This document shows positions 20,926 to 31,500 of a stretch of DNA of 45,864 nt, piece after piece. Both the position numbers and the translations under genes were made by a program. The notes beneath the pieces were generated by a model, which worked only from the letters and a program-made list of their open reading frames with translations, did not search any database and was not told where the DNA came from. Every line of letters begins with the position of its first letter. Within the stretch, counting starts at the first letter, position 1. The DNA is from an uncultured Lachnospiraceae bacterium (GTDB lineage: Bacteria > Bacillota > Clostridia > Lachnospirales > Lachnospiraceae). The stretch spans positions 1-45,864 of the forward strand of contig CASWVG010000017.1 in NCBI GenBank assembly GCA_949472775.1. The letters are read 5' to 3'.

Positions 20926-21654
20926 CTACTCTGTCTTGTTCAGGTAATTCAAAATCGCCAGATGAATCGCCCACGCCGTCTTCTCCTGATAGACCTCCGA
21001 GGAAAGCTTCTGCGCCTCCTCATAGTTGGACAGAAAGCCACACTCCACAATCACAATCGGTGACGACGTCTTTTTTAAAAGATAGTAGCTGCTGTTCGCC
21101 TTTGCCTGTCTGGCGTTATCCGGGTCAATCTGCGCGGCAAGCACCTGCTGCATGCGCTCCGCAATCTCTTTACTGTCCTGGCTGCCTTCATAATAAAAGA
21201 CCTGCGCGCCGTGCACATACTCCTCGTGGTAACTGTTCTGGTGAATGCTCACCGTCAGCACCGGCTTCTTCTCCTCGATCAGCGCCACACGGTTTTTCAT
21301 GTCCTGCACCTTTTTATTGGAGACATTCTCATCATAAAGCCCGGCGTCGTCTTCCCTTGTGAGCACCACGTCCACATCCGCCGCAGCAAGGAACATAGCC
21401 AGCTTTTTCGCAATCTTTAAATTGATATCCTTTTCCAGGCTGCCGTCCACACCCACCTTGCCTGGATCAGCCCCGCCGTGTCCGGCATCAACGACCACAC
21501 ACGGTTTTTCTTTTCCCGCTTTGTCCGTCACGACCCGGCTTGAGGACACTATGAGCGCCCCACCCCGCAAGGCAAATCCAAAAGCAGCCGCCAGCATCAG
21601 AAGCAGCCCGATTCTGACAATCTTGTCATATCTTCCCGATTTTTCTTTCTCCAT
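20926..21654 (-). CDS. N-acetylmuramoyl-L-alanine amidase (Amidase_3, CwlD-like)
   Basis: 242 residues. An N-terminal membrane or signal segment spans about 13-32. The zinc amidase domain follows: VVVDAGHGGADPGKVG (first Zn His), the downstream Glu in the EKDINLKIAK region, SIHQNS (second Zn His) and IVIVECGFLSNYEEAQKL (catalytic Glu). The size and anchor match CwlD, which makes muramic-lactam in spore cortex, but a vegetative role is also possible. The ribosome site before the ATG is weak. Confidence 0.92.
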   Translation of the reverse strand: MEKEKSGRYDKIVRIGLLLMLAAAFGFALRGGALIVSSSRVVTDKAGKEKPCVVVDAGHGGADPGKVGVDGSLEKDINLKIAKKLAMFLAAADVDVVLTREDDAGLYDENVSNKKVQDMKNRVALIEEKKPVLTVSIHQNSYHEEYVHGAQVFYYEGSQDSKEIAERMQQVLAAQIDPDNARQAKANSSYYLLKKTSSPIVIVECGFLSNYEEAQKLSSEVYQEKTAWAIHLAILNYLNKTE

Positions 21655-21801
21655 CTTTCACCCAAGCAAGGCCCTCTATTCCCTGCCATACGGCAAAATG
21701 AGGTTCCAGCCCTGCCAATACGCACCTTTGTGCATATATATGAAGAAAATTGTAAGAAGATAACTGTTCCATACAGGATTTTTCGCTACAAAGTCAAATC
21801 C

Positions 21802-23505
21802 CTAATTCATATATTCCTCTATCACATCCCAGATATCCGCCGTCTCAAAACCAAGCCGCCAGGCCGCCACACCCGCGATCTCATACTTTTCCATAATGTT
21901 AAGCTTGACTTTGATAGACTCCGCATCCTCCAGCCACACCTGGCACAGACTGTCACCGTCTTGAAATTCCCCGTAATTCTGACAGGTCACCTCGTCCCAG
22001 CGGGTCGCAATTCCGTGATCCGCCACATAGGTCTGCGCCATTTCCATCCCAACCGCCTGGCTGCTTATGCCGTCCGCCCCGGTTTCCCATATTCTCGTGT
22101 AGAAAGGAAGGGCATTGATCACCTTTTCCTTCGGCACTTCCGCCACCGTATTCTCGATGCCTTTTTCCACAAAGTTGATGGAGGCAACGCTTCCCGCCGC
22201 ATCACTGCCGTTATAATGCTCATCATATCCCATGATAATGACGTAATCCGCCACCACACCCTGCTCTGCACGGTCGTAATGGTCCGTGTGATCCATGGGC
22301 ACATAATTGTCCACCGAAAGCACAATGCCGTACTTTCTGCACGGAATTGATAACTCTCTGATAAACTGGATAAAGGGTTCCCCCGCATCCAGACTCACAT
22401 TCTCAAAATCAATATTCAGCCCGTCCAGATTGTATTCCCGGACCGCCGCCAGAAGCTGTAAAATCAACCGCCGCCTGTTGGACGTCTTTGCGAGCACCGT
22501 GTAAAGATCCACGTCCACACTGTCCACATTACCAACAAGCGCCCAGACTTCCAGCCCCATTTCATGCGCTCTGTCCACATAGTCAGTGGTGGCAAAGCTG
22601 CTGAAATCGCCCTCGTTACCCGTCAGGGTAAACCAGGTCGGTGAAATCACATTGAGTCCCTTTGTCTGTGCGACAGCCTCACCGAGCGTGTCATTGCCCC
22701 CCACGCCACCGATCACATGCCATCCCAGATTGATCTTATGGTCACGGGTATTCGCCTTATATTCCGGCTCCACATAATCCGTCACGGGAACCGGTTCTTC
22801 CTCCGTCCTGTCCCCCAGTTTCTTGTTCTCCACATAACCGATAAAGGAATCCTGCGTCTTTACCTTCGTCCATGTCTCCATTTCCTCAAGCACAATCACC
22901 TGATCCCCCGCCGACACATCTGTCAGAATATCACTCTTGATGCCGCCCTGATAACGCACCTGCGTGTCTTTCGTTATGGGCGCAACCTGCCGCCTGTCCC
23001 ATTCGGTATAAATCTGCATATGATTCGGCTCCGTGAAAAGCTCGTAGGAAAAATTCGCATAGTTTTTCACAAAGTCCGCCGCAATATAGAGCGTTTCCCC
23101 CTCATAGCGGGAAATGGTATAATCGTAGTTTTCACCGCTCTCCACAAAATCCGCGTCGTAGCCGGTGACCGTCCCCGTGCCGATCACGTTCACGTAAACC
23201 ATATCCGGCGTCGTGTAGAGCAGGCTGTTCTCAGACTTGTCTTCATAAAACCTGTCGTTAAAATATCTATGCACCGTGGCTATATCAAAATAACAAATGT
23301 TATCAAATATTTTCGCATGTTCCGCTATCTGTTCATCCTGCAAAATAATGGGGACATCGTTCTCCCCCGCAATGCCGAAATATGCAGTCAGATCCGCCCT
23401 TTCTTTCGAGTAAGAGTATCTTTCGAGCAGCTTTGCCCCAAATCCCACCGCGCCGATCAATATGATAAGAACGACCGCGACTATCACCGGAATTACTTTT
23501 TTCAT
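21802..23505 (-). CDS. Membrane-anchored GH18 family glycosidase with SH3-like domain
   Basis: 567 residues. A membrane anchor is at about 4-27. A region resembling a copper-amine-oxidase-like/stalk domain follows to about 190, then an SH3-like domain (about 195-250, KSDILTDVSAGDQVIVLEEM), then a GH18 catalytic domain (about 262-567). The GH18 signature DGLNIDFEN is present with catalytic Glu near 368, together with YVIIMGYDEH and the late Trp in AAWRLGFE. Relatives such as SleL/YaaH cut N-acetylglucosaminyl bonds of peptidoglycan or cortex. AAGGAG lies 8 nt before the ATG, and a candidate promoter lies about 125 nt upstream. Confidence 0.9.
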   Translation of the reverse strand: MKKVIPVIVAVVLIILIGAVGFGAKLLERYSYSKERADLTAYFGIAGENDVPIILQDEQIAEHAKIFDNICYFDIATVHRYFNDRFYEDKSENSLLYTTPDMVYVNVIGTGTVTGYDADFVESGENYDYTISRYEGETLYIAADFVKNYANFSYELFTEPNHMQIYTEWDRRQVAPITKDTQVRYQGGIKSDILTDVSAGDQVIVLEEMETWTKVKTQDSFIGYVENKKLGDRTEEEPVPVTDYVEPEYKANTRDHKINLGWHVIGGVGGNDTLGEAVAQTKGLNVISPTWFTLTGNEGDFSSFATTDYVDRAHEMGLEVWALVGNVDSVDVDLYTVLAKTSNRRRLILQLLAAVREYNLDGLNIDFENVSLDAGEPFIQFIRELSIPCRKYGIVLSVDNYVPMDHTDHYDRAEQGVVADYVIIMGYDEHYNGSDAAGSVASINFVEKGIENTVAEVPKEKVINALPFYTRIWETGADGISSQAVGMEMAQTYVADHGIATRWDEVTCQNYGEFQDGDSLCQVWLEDAESIKVKLNIMEKYEIAGVAAWRLGFETADIWDVIEEYMN

Positions 23506-23628
23506 TTGTCCTGCTCCTTTTTGACCGTTTGTAGTAACTGGTATAACTATTCTGCCTTTGGCTTTCCTGTTACTAAACGCCGACCAGGCAGGGAAGCTTT
23601 CCCTTTCCTGCCCGCCGCGTTCATTACG

Positions 23629-23657
23629 ATTATAGCAAACTATTCCCTTTCAGTCAT
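23629..23657 (-). promoter_or_regulatory. Candidate promoter for the GH18 gene
   Basis: On the minus strand: ATGACT, a 17-nt spacer, then TATAAT (23629-23634). A GC-rich hairpin (GGCAGG...CCTGCC, about 23586-23611) lies in the leader between this promoter and the gene. Confidence 0.5.
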
Positions 23658-23824
23658 CAGTTTTTTTCAGGTAATGACAGCGTCACTTAGCGGGAAGCCT
23701 CCCGAATCCATCGCAATGACAGGCCCTTTTATGCCGTCCCCCAAAAGGATTAACAAAAAAACTATAAAATAACTCAACCGTGATATACTAACGGCATATG
23801 ATATAGGAGGGCGGAAATAGTTCT

Positions 23825-24079
23825 GAAGATGCCTCTGACATGCAAATGAATTTGAAAAATATCTGTATAACCTACTCATTCCTTGTGAATTATATTTTGT
23901 GTACCAAAGGAAACTCTTAAGAATTAACCCGGCGCTTAGATGGGAATAAGATGTGGTCTCTGACAAGGCACATAGCCCATAAGACTGCCTCCGCCAAAAG
24001 ATACTGGCAAAGACACAGATGTTATTTATTAAATTTTCGCATGCCTCCTTCCCTTGCGGATTATCAGAGACATCTTGTA
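23825..24079 (-). ncRNA. Structured noncoding RNA, about 255 nt (family uncertain)
   Basis: No convincing gene lies between 23506 and 24269; most of the stretch is this element. A strong promoter places the 5' end near 24078. The first residues (AAGATGTCTCTGA, 24064-24076) pair over 13 bp, one of them G-U, with 23826-23838, closing the RNA end to end. Further pairing is visible: GCAUG near 24041-24045 with CAUGC-type sequence near 23838-23845, AACAUCUGU with ACAGAUAUU (one mismatch), GUCUUU with AGAGAC, and local hairpins GCC/GGC and AGGCA/UGCCU. Purine-rich segments GGGAAGGAGGC and GGCGGAGGC look conserved-type. Size and layout suggest a standalone regulatory RNA such as the raiA motif. The 5' end also vaguely resembles 6S RNA. 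Confidence 0.65.
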
Positions 24080-24084
24080 GTTAA

Positions 24085-24114
24085 ATTATAGCCATAATCT
24101 GACAGAAATTGCAA
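24085..24114 (-). promoter_or_regulatory. Promoter of the noncoding RNA
   Basis: On the minus strand: TTGCAA (24109-24114), an 18-nt spacer, then a perfect TATAAT (24085-24090). The predicted start, seven bases on, falls two bases before the closing stem of the RNA. Confidence 0.75.
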
Positions 24115-24161
24115 GCTTTTTCTAAAATTATTAAAATTTTTTAAACACTTATCGCGCACTA

Positions 24162-24191
24162 TTGACTAAAACCGACCTCCGGGATTAAGAT
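24162..24191 (+). promoter_or_regulatory. Candidate promoter of mecA
   Basis: TTGACT (24162-24167), an 18-nt spacer, then TAAGAT (24186-24191). The predicted leader is about 70 nt. It is divergent from the noncoding RNA promoter, about 50 bp away. The 11-nt palindrome CTTAACTTAAG overlaps the predicted start. Confidence 0.55.
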
Positions 24192-24269
24192 ACACTTAAC
24201 TTAAGATATGTGGGAAAGTTCTCCCTGCACAAACGTCATCATATTAAAATAAAGGAAGCGAACAACAAC

Positions 24270-25034
24270 ATGAAAATAGAAAAAGTGAATGAGCAGCAGA
24301 TCCGCTGCACCCTCACAAGAGAAGATCTGCTGAACAGAGAATTGAAGATCAGTGAGCTTGCCTACGGAACGGAGAAGGCAAAGAGCCTTTTCCGCGACCT
24401 GATGCAGCAGGCGGCATACGAATGCGGCTTTGAAGCGGAGGATATCCCTCTTATGATTGAAGCGATTCCCTTAAATGCCGAGTGCATCGTGCTGATCGTC
24501 ACAAAGGTGGAAGATCCCGAAGAGCTGGATACCCGCTTCGCAAAATTTGCGCCCTCCATCCATGACGACGACTATGAAATGGAAGAGAGCGAAGATAACG
24601 AGGCGCTGATGGAAGCGTTTGCAGACAGCGCGGACGAGGTGCTCAATCTCCTGCGCCGTATGAACGGCTCGGAGGAATCCGCTCCTTCCCCCAAGAGCGC
24701 ATCCAGATCAAACAGGCAGCCAGCCCTTCCCAGCCGTGAAAAGACAGCCAGCCGCCTTTTCTCCTTCCGCTCCCTGCGTGAGGTGACCAGACTGGCCCGC
24801 GTGATCGGCACATGCCAAAGCTCCAACACCTTATATAAAGATGAAGCCGGCGGCAATTATCTTCTGCTGATCGCTCCCGAAGAAGTTGATGTCGCAGATT
24901 TTAACCGCATCTGCAGCCTGATCTCAGAGTATGGCAGACCTGAAAAAGCTGTGAACTCCGCGAAAGCATATCTTGAGGAGCATTTTGAGCCGTTGATTAA
25001 GGACAGCGCGATTGAGATGCTGGCGCAGATTTAA
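24270..25034 (+). CDS. mecA: Adaptor protein MecA
   Basis: 254 residues. The N-terminal domain MKIEKVNEQQIRCTLTREDLLNRELKISEL is the typical substrate-binding start. A variable acidic then Ser/Arg-rich linker spans about 95-165, and the C-terminal domain (about 170-254) contains the ClpC-binding fold (FRSLREVTRLARVI, NYLLLI, EYG). MecA delivers substrates to ClpCP and controls competence or other regulators in Firmicutes. I chose the ATG at 24270 because the family starts MKIEK and AAAGGA lies upstream; the open frame extends 20 codons further without a ribosome site. Confidence 0.93.
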   Translation: MKIEKVNEQQIRCTLTREDLLNRELKISELAYGTEKAKSLFRDLMQQAAYECGFEAEDIPLMIEAIPLNAECIVLIVTKVEDPEELDTRFAKFAPSIHDDDYEMEESEDNEALMEAFADSADEVLNLLRRMNGSEESAPSPKSASRSNRQPALPSREKTASRLFSFRSLREVTRLARVIGTCQSSNTLYKDEAGGNYLLLIAPEEVDVADFNRICSLISEYGRPEKAVNSAKAYLEEHFEPLIKDSAIEMLAQI

Positions 25035-25061
25035 TTAAAGTGATACAAATTATTTAAAACG

Positions 25062-25106
25062 AAATCCCACACCGCCATCCGGTTTCCCGGAAACAGTGTG
25101 GGATTT
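25062..25106. terminator. Bidirectional terminator between mecA and the DUF1858 gene
   Basis: A perfect 11-bp stem (AAATCCCACAC and complement) with a 23-nt loop that has its own CCGG pairing. ATTTATTTT follows on the plus strand and A-runs precede it, so it can serve both converging genes. Confidence 0.85.
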
Positions 25107-25180
25107 ATTTTGCCCTATTTGCGTTGCGGAACGTCCACAGTTCACATCTGCGACAGCCGCTCCAAAGAAACCTGTCTGCT

Positions 25181-25372
25181 TTAAACTGCCGCGATCTTCG
25201 CCATCAGATCATCCGCGTTGATGCCATGCACCATAGCAGCCTCCTCAAGAGTCTCTCCCTGTGCGGAAGGACAGCCGAGGCAGTGCATACCGATCTCCAT
25301 AAGCACAGGCGCGATATCCGGATTGATTCTGAGCGCCTCTCCTATTGTTGTATTCTTTGTGATATCTGCCAT
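25181..25372 (-). CDS. DUF1858 domain protein
   Basis: 63 residues from the ATG at 25372, chosen because GGAGG lies 8 nt before it; an upstream extension of 47 codons has no ribosome site. The sequence [43 protein letters not shown] is the DUF1858 family, small proteins or domains with a conserved CxxC (here CLGC) thought to be redox-active or metal-related. The role in the cell is unknown. It is monocistronic. Confidence 0.88.
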   Translation of the reverse strand: MADITKNTTIGEALRINPDIAPVLMEIGMHCLGCPSAQGETLEEAAMVHGINADDLMAKIAAV

Positions 25373-25537
25373 TTTATTTTCCTCCATATCTTCATTCTGT
25401 GATAGCTTCTGATAAAATATACATTTGTTTTCTGTGTCAGATACGATTATAAAAGAAACCATCTGTGCAGTCAAGCCGGATTTGAATGCGAGAACCGATC
25501 TTTTATGTGTCACAGCCTATGTCATTTCCCATTACAC

Positions 25538-28500
25538 TCACTTTCTCCACCACCACAGGAATCCTTTTGCCCTGATGGTGAACTTAACCCTTCTGGTGCC
25601 GCCATAATTATCCACACCCCGGATCGTCACACTGGCCGTTCCTTTCTTTACGTTATTTTTGTAACTGCCCGGCACGATCTCCCACTGATCATCCGGCACC
25701 CGCTTACCCTTGATCTTAACAGTAAACTGGCTCTGATCCGGCGTGATCTCCCGTCCTGTGTAAGTCTGTTTCAGAACGGACACAGCCGCAGAGGAGATGG
25801 CCGCCTGCGCAATGCGGTATTCGCCTGTCAATGTCCCCGTATAGTTACCGCCATCCCTGGTCGTCACCTTCACCTGAAGAACCGTTCCGGCCGGAATCAC
25901 ATCATTTTTGTCTACTATCTCACCTGCTGCGCGCACAGCCGTACTGCTGTCTGCGGCTGTCCCGGTTTTCACAGTAGTCTTGTTTTTGTAGGTGTACACA
26001 AACGTTTTTTCATAATCTATTCCTGCCTGCAGGGGCTTGCCGTCCAGATCAGTGACTGTCACCTTTGCAGCATGATTGTTTTTCTTGTTCTGATACGTCT
26101 TATCCACCGCCGTAAGCGTCAGCCTGCCTATATCCTGTGTGGTGATCCGATAGGTCAGTTTTTGCGTATATGTACCGGCAAAGTTACCCTTGCCTTTGAC
26201 CGTAATCATCGGCTGCTTCCCGCCGCTGCCGTCACTTAATGCGCTTATGTTCTGGTAGGACAGCGTATAATCTTTCCCTTCCGTCAGCGTCTGTATGGTG
26301 CCGTCATCCCTGGTGAAGGTGACTACCGCCCCCTGTTTTGCACCGCCTTTGGCATAGGGAATCACCGCATTTTCCGGCATCGCCTGCATCCGTCCTTTTT
26401 CATCCCCCGCAATATTGTACGGCTTAATCTTAAAGGTCTTCTTCAAAGTGCCTGTATAACGGCCTTTTCCCGTAAAGGTCACTGTCGCAGTCCCCGCATC
26501 CCGGTTTTTCTGCCAGGACACCGTATAGTGCGTCCCCTTCTCAAGCGCCTCCTCCTTGCCGTCAATCTTAATGCGCAGTGCCAATTCCGGCTCATGGTTT
26601 ATGCCGCCATATACGAATTTTTTATCGGACAGCCCTGTCACAACGGCTTTACTTATAGCAGTTCCCGTGATCTTAAAGCTGACACGCTTCGTGCCGCCAT
26701 ACCCTGCCTCCGCCTTTCCTGTGATAATGGCATAAGCCGTACCGACCTGTGTATTGCGGCTGTAGGTTACCGTATAATGCTCACCCACGTTTAATTGTGT
26801 CCTCCCATCCCGCACCGTAACCGCAGGTTCAATGGCACTTCCGGTATAAGCTTTGTCAGGAATCTTCGGCACCGTCATTTTGCTCATCAGTTTCAACTGT
26901 CCCGTAATTGTCAAGTCAATTCTCCGTGTACCGGTAAAGTTACCCTGCCCCGCAAGCTCAACAATATAGTTTCCTTCTTCCTTCACCGAATCCAGCTTCT
27001 TCTCACCCGTGCTGTCATAATAGGTAATTGTATATTCAGTTTTCTTCTTTAATTTCCTGTCATTCCACATGAGCACAGGAACCGGCTTCTGGACTGCATT
27101 CCTGTAGGCGATGGTCATATTGTCCACCGCAAAAGCGCTATTCTCTGTCTGCGCCCCGTCAGCCGTCTGCCCCGCACCTATATCCAGCCGCAGGATCTTG
27201 AAGGTCTGCGTCTCTTTGCCGATATAATTGCCCTTGCCCGTCACCGTGATCGTGGGCGCTTTCTTCTCGTCAAATCCTGACTCTCCGAATGCCGTCTCGT
27301 ATGCTTTCGTATTGTTCTTGTAAGCAATGGTATAGTCCGTCTTCTCTTTCAGCCGTGTCATATGGTCATAAACCCGCACCTCCGGTTTGATCACTTTGCC
27401 AGTATAGTCATAGCCTGTCCCTGCAACGCCCGCGATCCAGAGCCCTTCAGGAATTTTACCGTCCGCGGGAACATCTTCTGGAAGAACATCCCCATATACC
27501 GGACCCGGTTGATCGGGCTGGTCGGGGTCGTCACCGCCGTCGTCATCTTTCACCTGGAAAAGCACCTCTTTTTCACCACAGTAAGTACCGATTCCCCTGA
27601 TGATCACTTTGTATTCTCCAATTTCCGAGACAAGAACATCCCCGCAAATTTCGTAATCGCTTCCGGCAATCAGTGTCCTGCCGTTACAGTTCACCTCCGC
27701 TTCGGCCACATGCTCTTCTCCGTCATAAACGATATCCGGCACATTAATTTCCGCCCCTGACAAGTCCGTCCGGGAAATCCCCACACAGAATACATCCGGC
27801 TGCGCACAGGCTTCCCGCATCTCATACGTCACGCTTAAGTTTCCATCCGCTCCCGAAACTGCCTGCATGAGATACAATAAATTATCGTTTGAAAAACGCT
27901 GTACGGCATCCCTGTCTTTCATGACATACACATTGTAAATTTCCTGCGGCTTCAGCCCTGCAAAATCCGCTGTCTGCTTTGCGGGGTTATCCGCATCCGC
28001 AGTAAGCGCCGGGGCGTTCTCTGGATATGCCGCAGTCCGCATCGTCACATAGACGTATGCCGCCTCTTTTGATGCCAAAGCCTCCTCATCATAAATGTAT
28101 GTTTCTCCGTCTGATGATAAAAGCGCTTCCCCCTCAGCCGCATATCCCTCAGAAATACTCTGCGTGTCTGTCTCTGTATCTGCCGGGAATGCTACCCTGA
28201 TTGGACGTGTGACAGACGTAAATGATTCTTCGCCGTTTCCAAGCTGGCCATTATTATTATATCCCCACATCCACAGACTGCCATCCACCGTAACCGCTGC
28301 CGTGTAAGTGCCCTGCACTTCAACCGATACCACGTCATCCAATATCTTGACAGGTTTATAACTGTCCTTTGTGCTCCCATCGCCAAGCTGACCCCTGTTA
28401 TTGCGTCCCCATGTATACAGCTCTCCGCCTTCCGTGATTGCTGCCGTGTGATTACTTCCCAACCGAACAGTCTTCACCTTGCCAAGCTGGTCCAGTCTGA

Positions 28501-31500
28501 ACGGCACCGTACGATTATCGATATCGCCGGTTCCAAGCTGACCGTAATCATTTCTCCCCCACAGATACAGGCTGCCGTTCTCCGCGATCGCTGCACTTCG
28601 CTCATCACTGCCGATTTCAATTTCCTTCACCTTAATCCCGTCCAGCAATTTGACCGGTTCCGTCTGGTTTGACGTCGTAGCATTCCCGATCTGACCGTAG
28701 GAGTTACTGCCCCACATATATAACTGTCCGTCTTCTGTGACCGCCGCACTGTATCCACGCCTTTGTGACAGGCAGATTTTTTTTATTTTTTCGTCTTCAA
28801 GGATTCTAACCGGCTCTCTCTTCCAATATGCCGCAACCGTTCCCTGCTCACCATTGCCAAGCTCACCATTTCCATTATAGCCCCACATATATAATTTCCC
28901 ATCAGTCGTGACAGCCGCGCTGTATCCAAAAGCCATATCAGTACCCAGACTGACTTCCTTTACTGCCTCATCCGCAAGTATCTTCACCGGTGTCGACTGG
29001 CTAACAATCGTTCCATTTCCAAGCTGCCCTTCATTATTCTTTCCCCACATATACAGCTGTCCGTCTTTTGTCACTGCCGCGCCGTTATAATAACCGAGAC
29101 TGACCGATTTCACGTTGTTCAATATCTTTCCCGGTATGTAAAGATTATCCTTTGTACCGTTTCCCAACGCATTATGATCGTTCTGTCCCCATGTATACAA
29201 TTCTCCTCTCCCAGTGACTGCGGCGCTGATCCGCCCACTGTTCCCCGAACTATACAAAACCGTTTTTGCATGATCCAGCACTTTAGTGGGAATACTCTTA
29301 TCATCGGTTCCGTCGGTTCCCAGACTTCCCAGAGCATTGCTTCCCCATGTGTAAAGACTTCCGTCACTTGTAACCGCCGCACTTCTATCAAAAATGCCCA
29401 GACATATCTGTTCCACCGTATCCTTCCCCAGTCCCGCATACATCCCGAGAATCACTTCTACGCTTTTAGCGCTGTCTGCAATGACACGCTTGGAACCGCT
29501 CTTTCCATTATAGGATGCGTAAATAATATGTTCCCCGCCTGGCAGCCAGATCTTAGCAATTCCCTTTTTGTTCGTAATCTCTTCGTCATTAACCTCCGCG
29601 CCGGACACAAGCTCATTCGACAGCGTCCTGACTACAACCGTTGTCTTATATTCTTTGTATGGACATTCACCCCAGCCAAATTGGTGATGTTTAAATGAAT
29701 AATAAAAATTCCCAAATGGAATTTTTAGCAATTCACCAGAAAGCCCAAATTCCTCATTCAAGTCAACCTTTTTCAGCTTCAAGATCTTCAACTCGCCGCC
29801 AAATGGAATGCACACATATCCATTTCCCGATATACACTCTCTTTCACATTCGTGTCTCGTAGTTTCAGTCTGCGTCGTAGAAGATATGCCTGCGCCATAA
29901 GATACTTCCAATCCGACACGGGCCCCTATTTCCAGTTCTGCATTGAGAATTTTAAGTACTTCTATCTTCGGATTGAATTGAATTCCTATATAACCGTTCA
30001 ATTCGGCACTCAGCTCCACCACATTCCATTCCGCATTGAAATACGGCCCCGTGTCCTCCACGCCTTCTCCCAGCTTTATTCCTGCAGAAATCGTAAACTC
30101 TGATTTCAGCGAGCCCTCAAACTCTACTCCCCACACAATTTCCGGCGTATATTTGACCGTCAGCAGATTTGTCTTTATTTCAGCAGGAGCCTTCAAAAAC
30201 GGAATTGATCCCGCTCCCCAGAGTTTGATCGTTCCCTCTAGCTTCGCATCGCCGGCAAGCCCAATATCTACATACCATATGCTTTCCTTATGCGTATTGA
30301 TGGGCTGAAGGTCAAAGTAATATTTCACACTTACTCCGATCCCTATCTCTGCGGTTACATCCCCTTTCGCGCCAAAAGGCTGCTCTTCACTTTCCTCTTC
30401 TCCATTCTCCGGCCAATTTAAATCCCAAAAGAACCTATCTGGCTGTATGTCGGCACTCCCCTCTGCGTGCACGGTTCTCATTGCCGATCCTCTTCCCAGA
30501 TAAGTAACCCCTTTTGCACATTTTGACGGATCGATCTCCTCCGCGTCAGCAGTGCTGCGGTTTTCGTCTATCCTGACATATTGAAACACGTCCTCCACGC
30601 ACAGTTCATCATTGACTGCCGTAATTATCGCATTTATCTCATTTTCCAACTGGATATCACCGACCTTTATCGGCAGAATATCACTCTCATTGTACTGATA
30701 GACAAAAATATCGCCCTTCTGCAGCCCAGTGATTTTCTCATTCACATTGGCAAATACATATGTATTCGTACTTTCGTCACAGGAAACCAGTTCATTGGCA
30801 CTGTTTTCCCCGGCTTCTTTCTCCTCTCTGACCAGTACAACTTCATCGTTTACCACAACGAAATTTGTCGCCTTATCTTCATCCAGATTTACTGTCTGAC
30901 TCCCGCTGAAATCATCCGTCGTCTTTTTTAGAAACGCCTGCATCGCTTCCGTGTACATGGAAGAACCGTATTCTTTACTTAACGGCCTTAAGCTGTCCGT
31001 ATCCACGAGATAGCCCTTTACCACAAAAAACTCCGGCATACTGTCCGTCTCTATTTCCAAATCAACACTGCTTTCCCCCTGCCGGACAGACGCATGTCCA
31101 GAAGCTGCCAGTTTGTTGCTTCCCTCCGCAAACACACTTACCACAATTGTGCAATCACCGGCCACATGAACGAACGCAGTCGCCCTTGTCCCCTCCACGA
31201 CAATTTCTGAAATGCCATATTCCTCTGCCGCCGCACTCGCTTCTTCCTGTGCCGCAATTTGTAATTCGTCCATAAGAAGACTTCCCAGCCCTCCAGATGC
31301 TTCCACGGACACATTCTTCTGCACGGACAGTCCAGCCTGTTCCTCCGACACAACAGTATTCTCCGAAACGCTGTTCTCCGAGACGCTGTCCTCCCCCTCG
31401 TCCCGGCCGATCTCTGAACCGTCTCCTTCATCGGCGTCCGATTTATCCGGCTCTTCTTCCTCATTTTTTTCAGCGTTATCGTCCGCACTGTCTTCATCTG

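Noticed and set aside
23667-23966. 99-codon open frame on the minus strand
   Set aside because: It lies mostly within the structured RNA and its downstream sequence, has no ribosome site and no protein-like pattern apart from one hydrophobic stretch.
23825-24079. 6S RNA as the firm identity of the noncoding RNA
   Set aside because: The 5' segment resembles 6S, but the total length is larger than usual and a large central bubble in a single rod is not evident; the family is left open.
25538-25620. Sortase anchoring of the giant protein
   Set aside because: The C-terminus has no LPxTG-like motif and no hydrophobic segment; it ends in a short Trp-rich basic tail.
29174-29698. Long plus-strand frames opposite the RCC1-repeat gene
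   Set aside because: They mirror the repeat codon pattern of the real minus-strand gene and show no start signals or recognisable domains.
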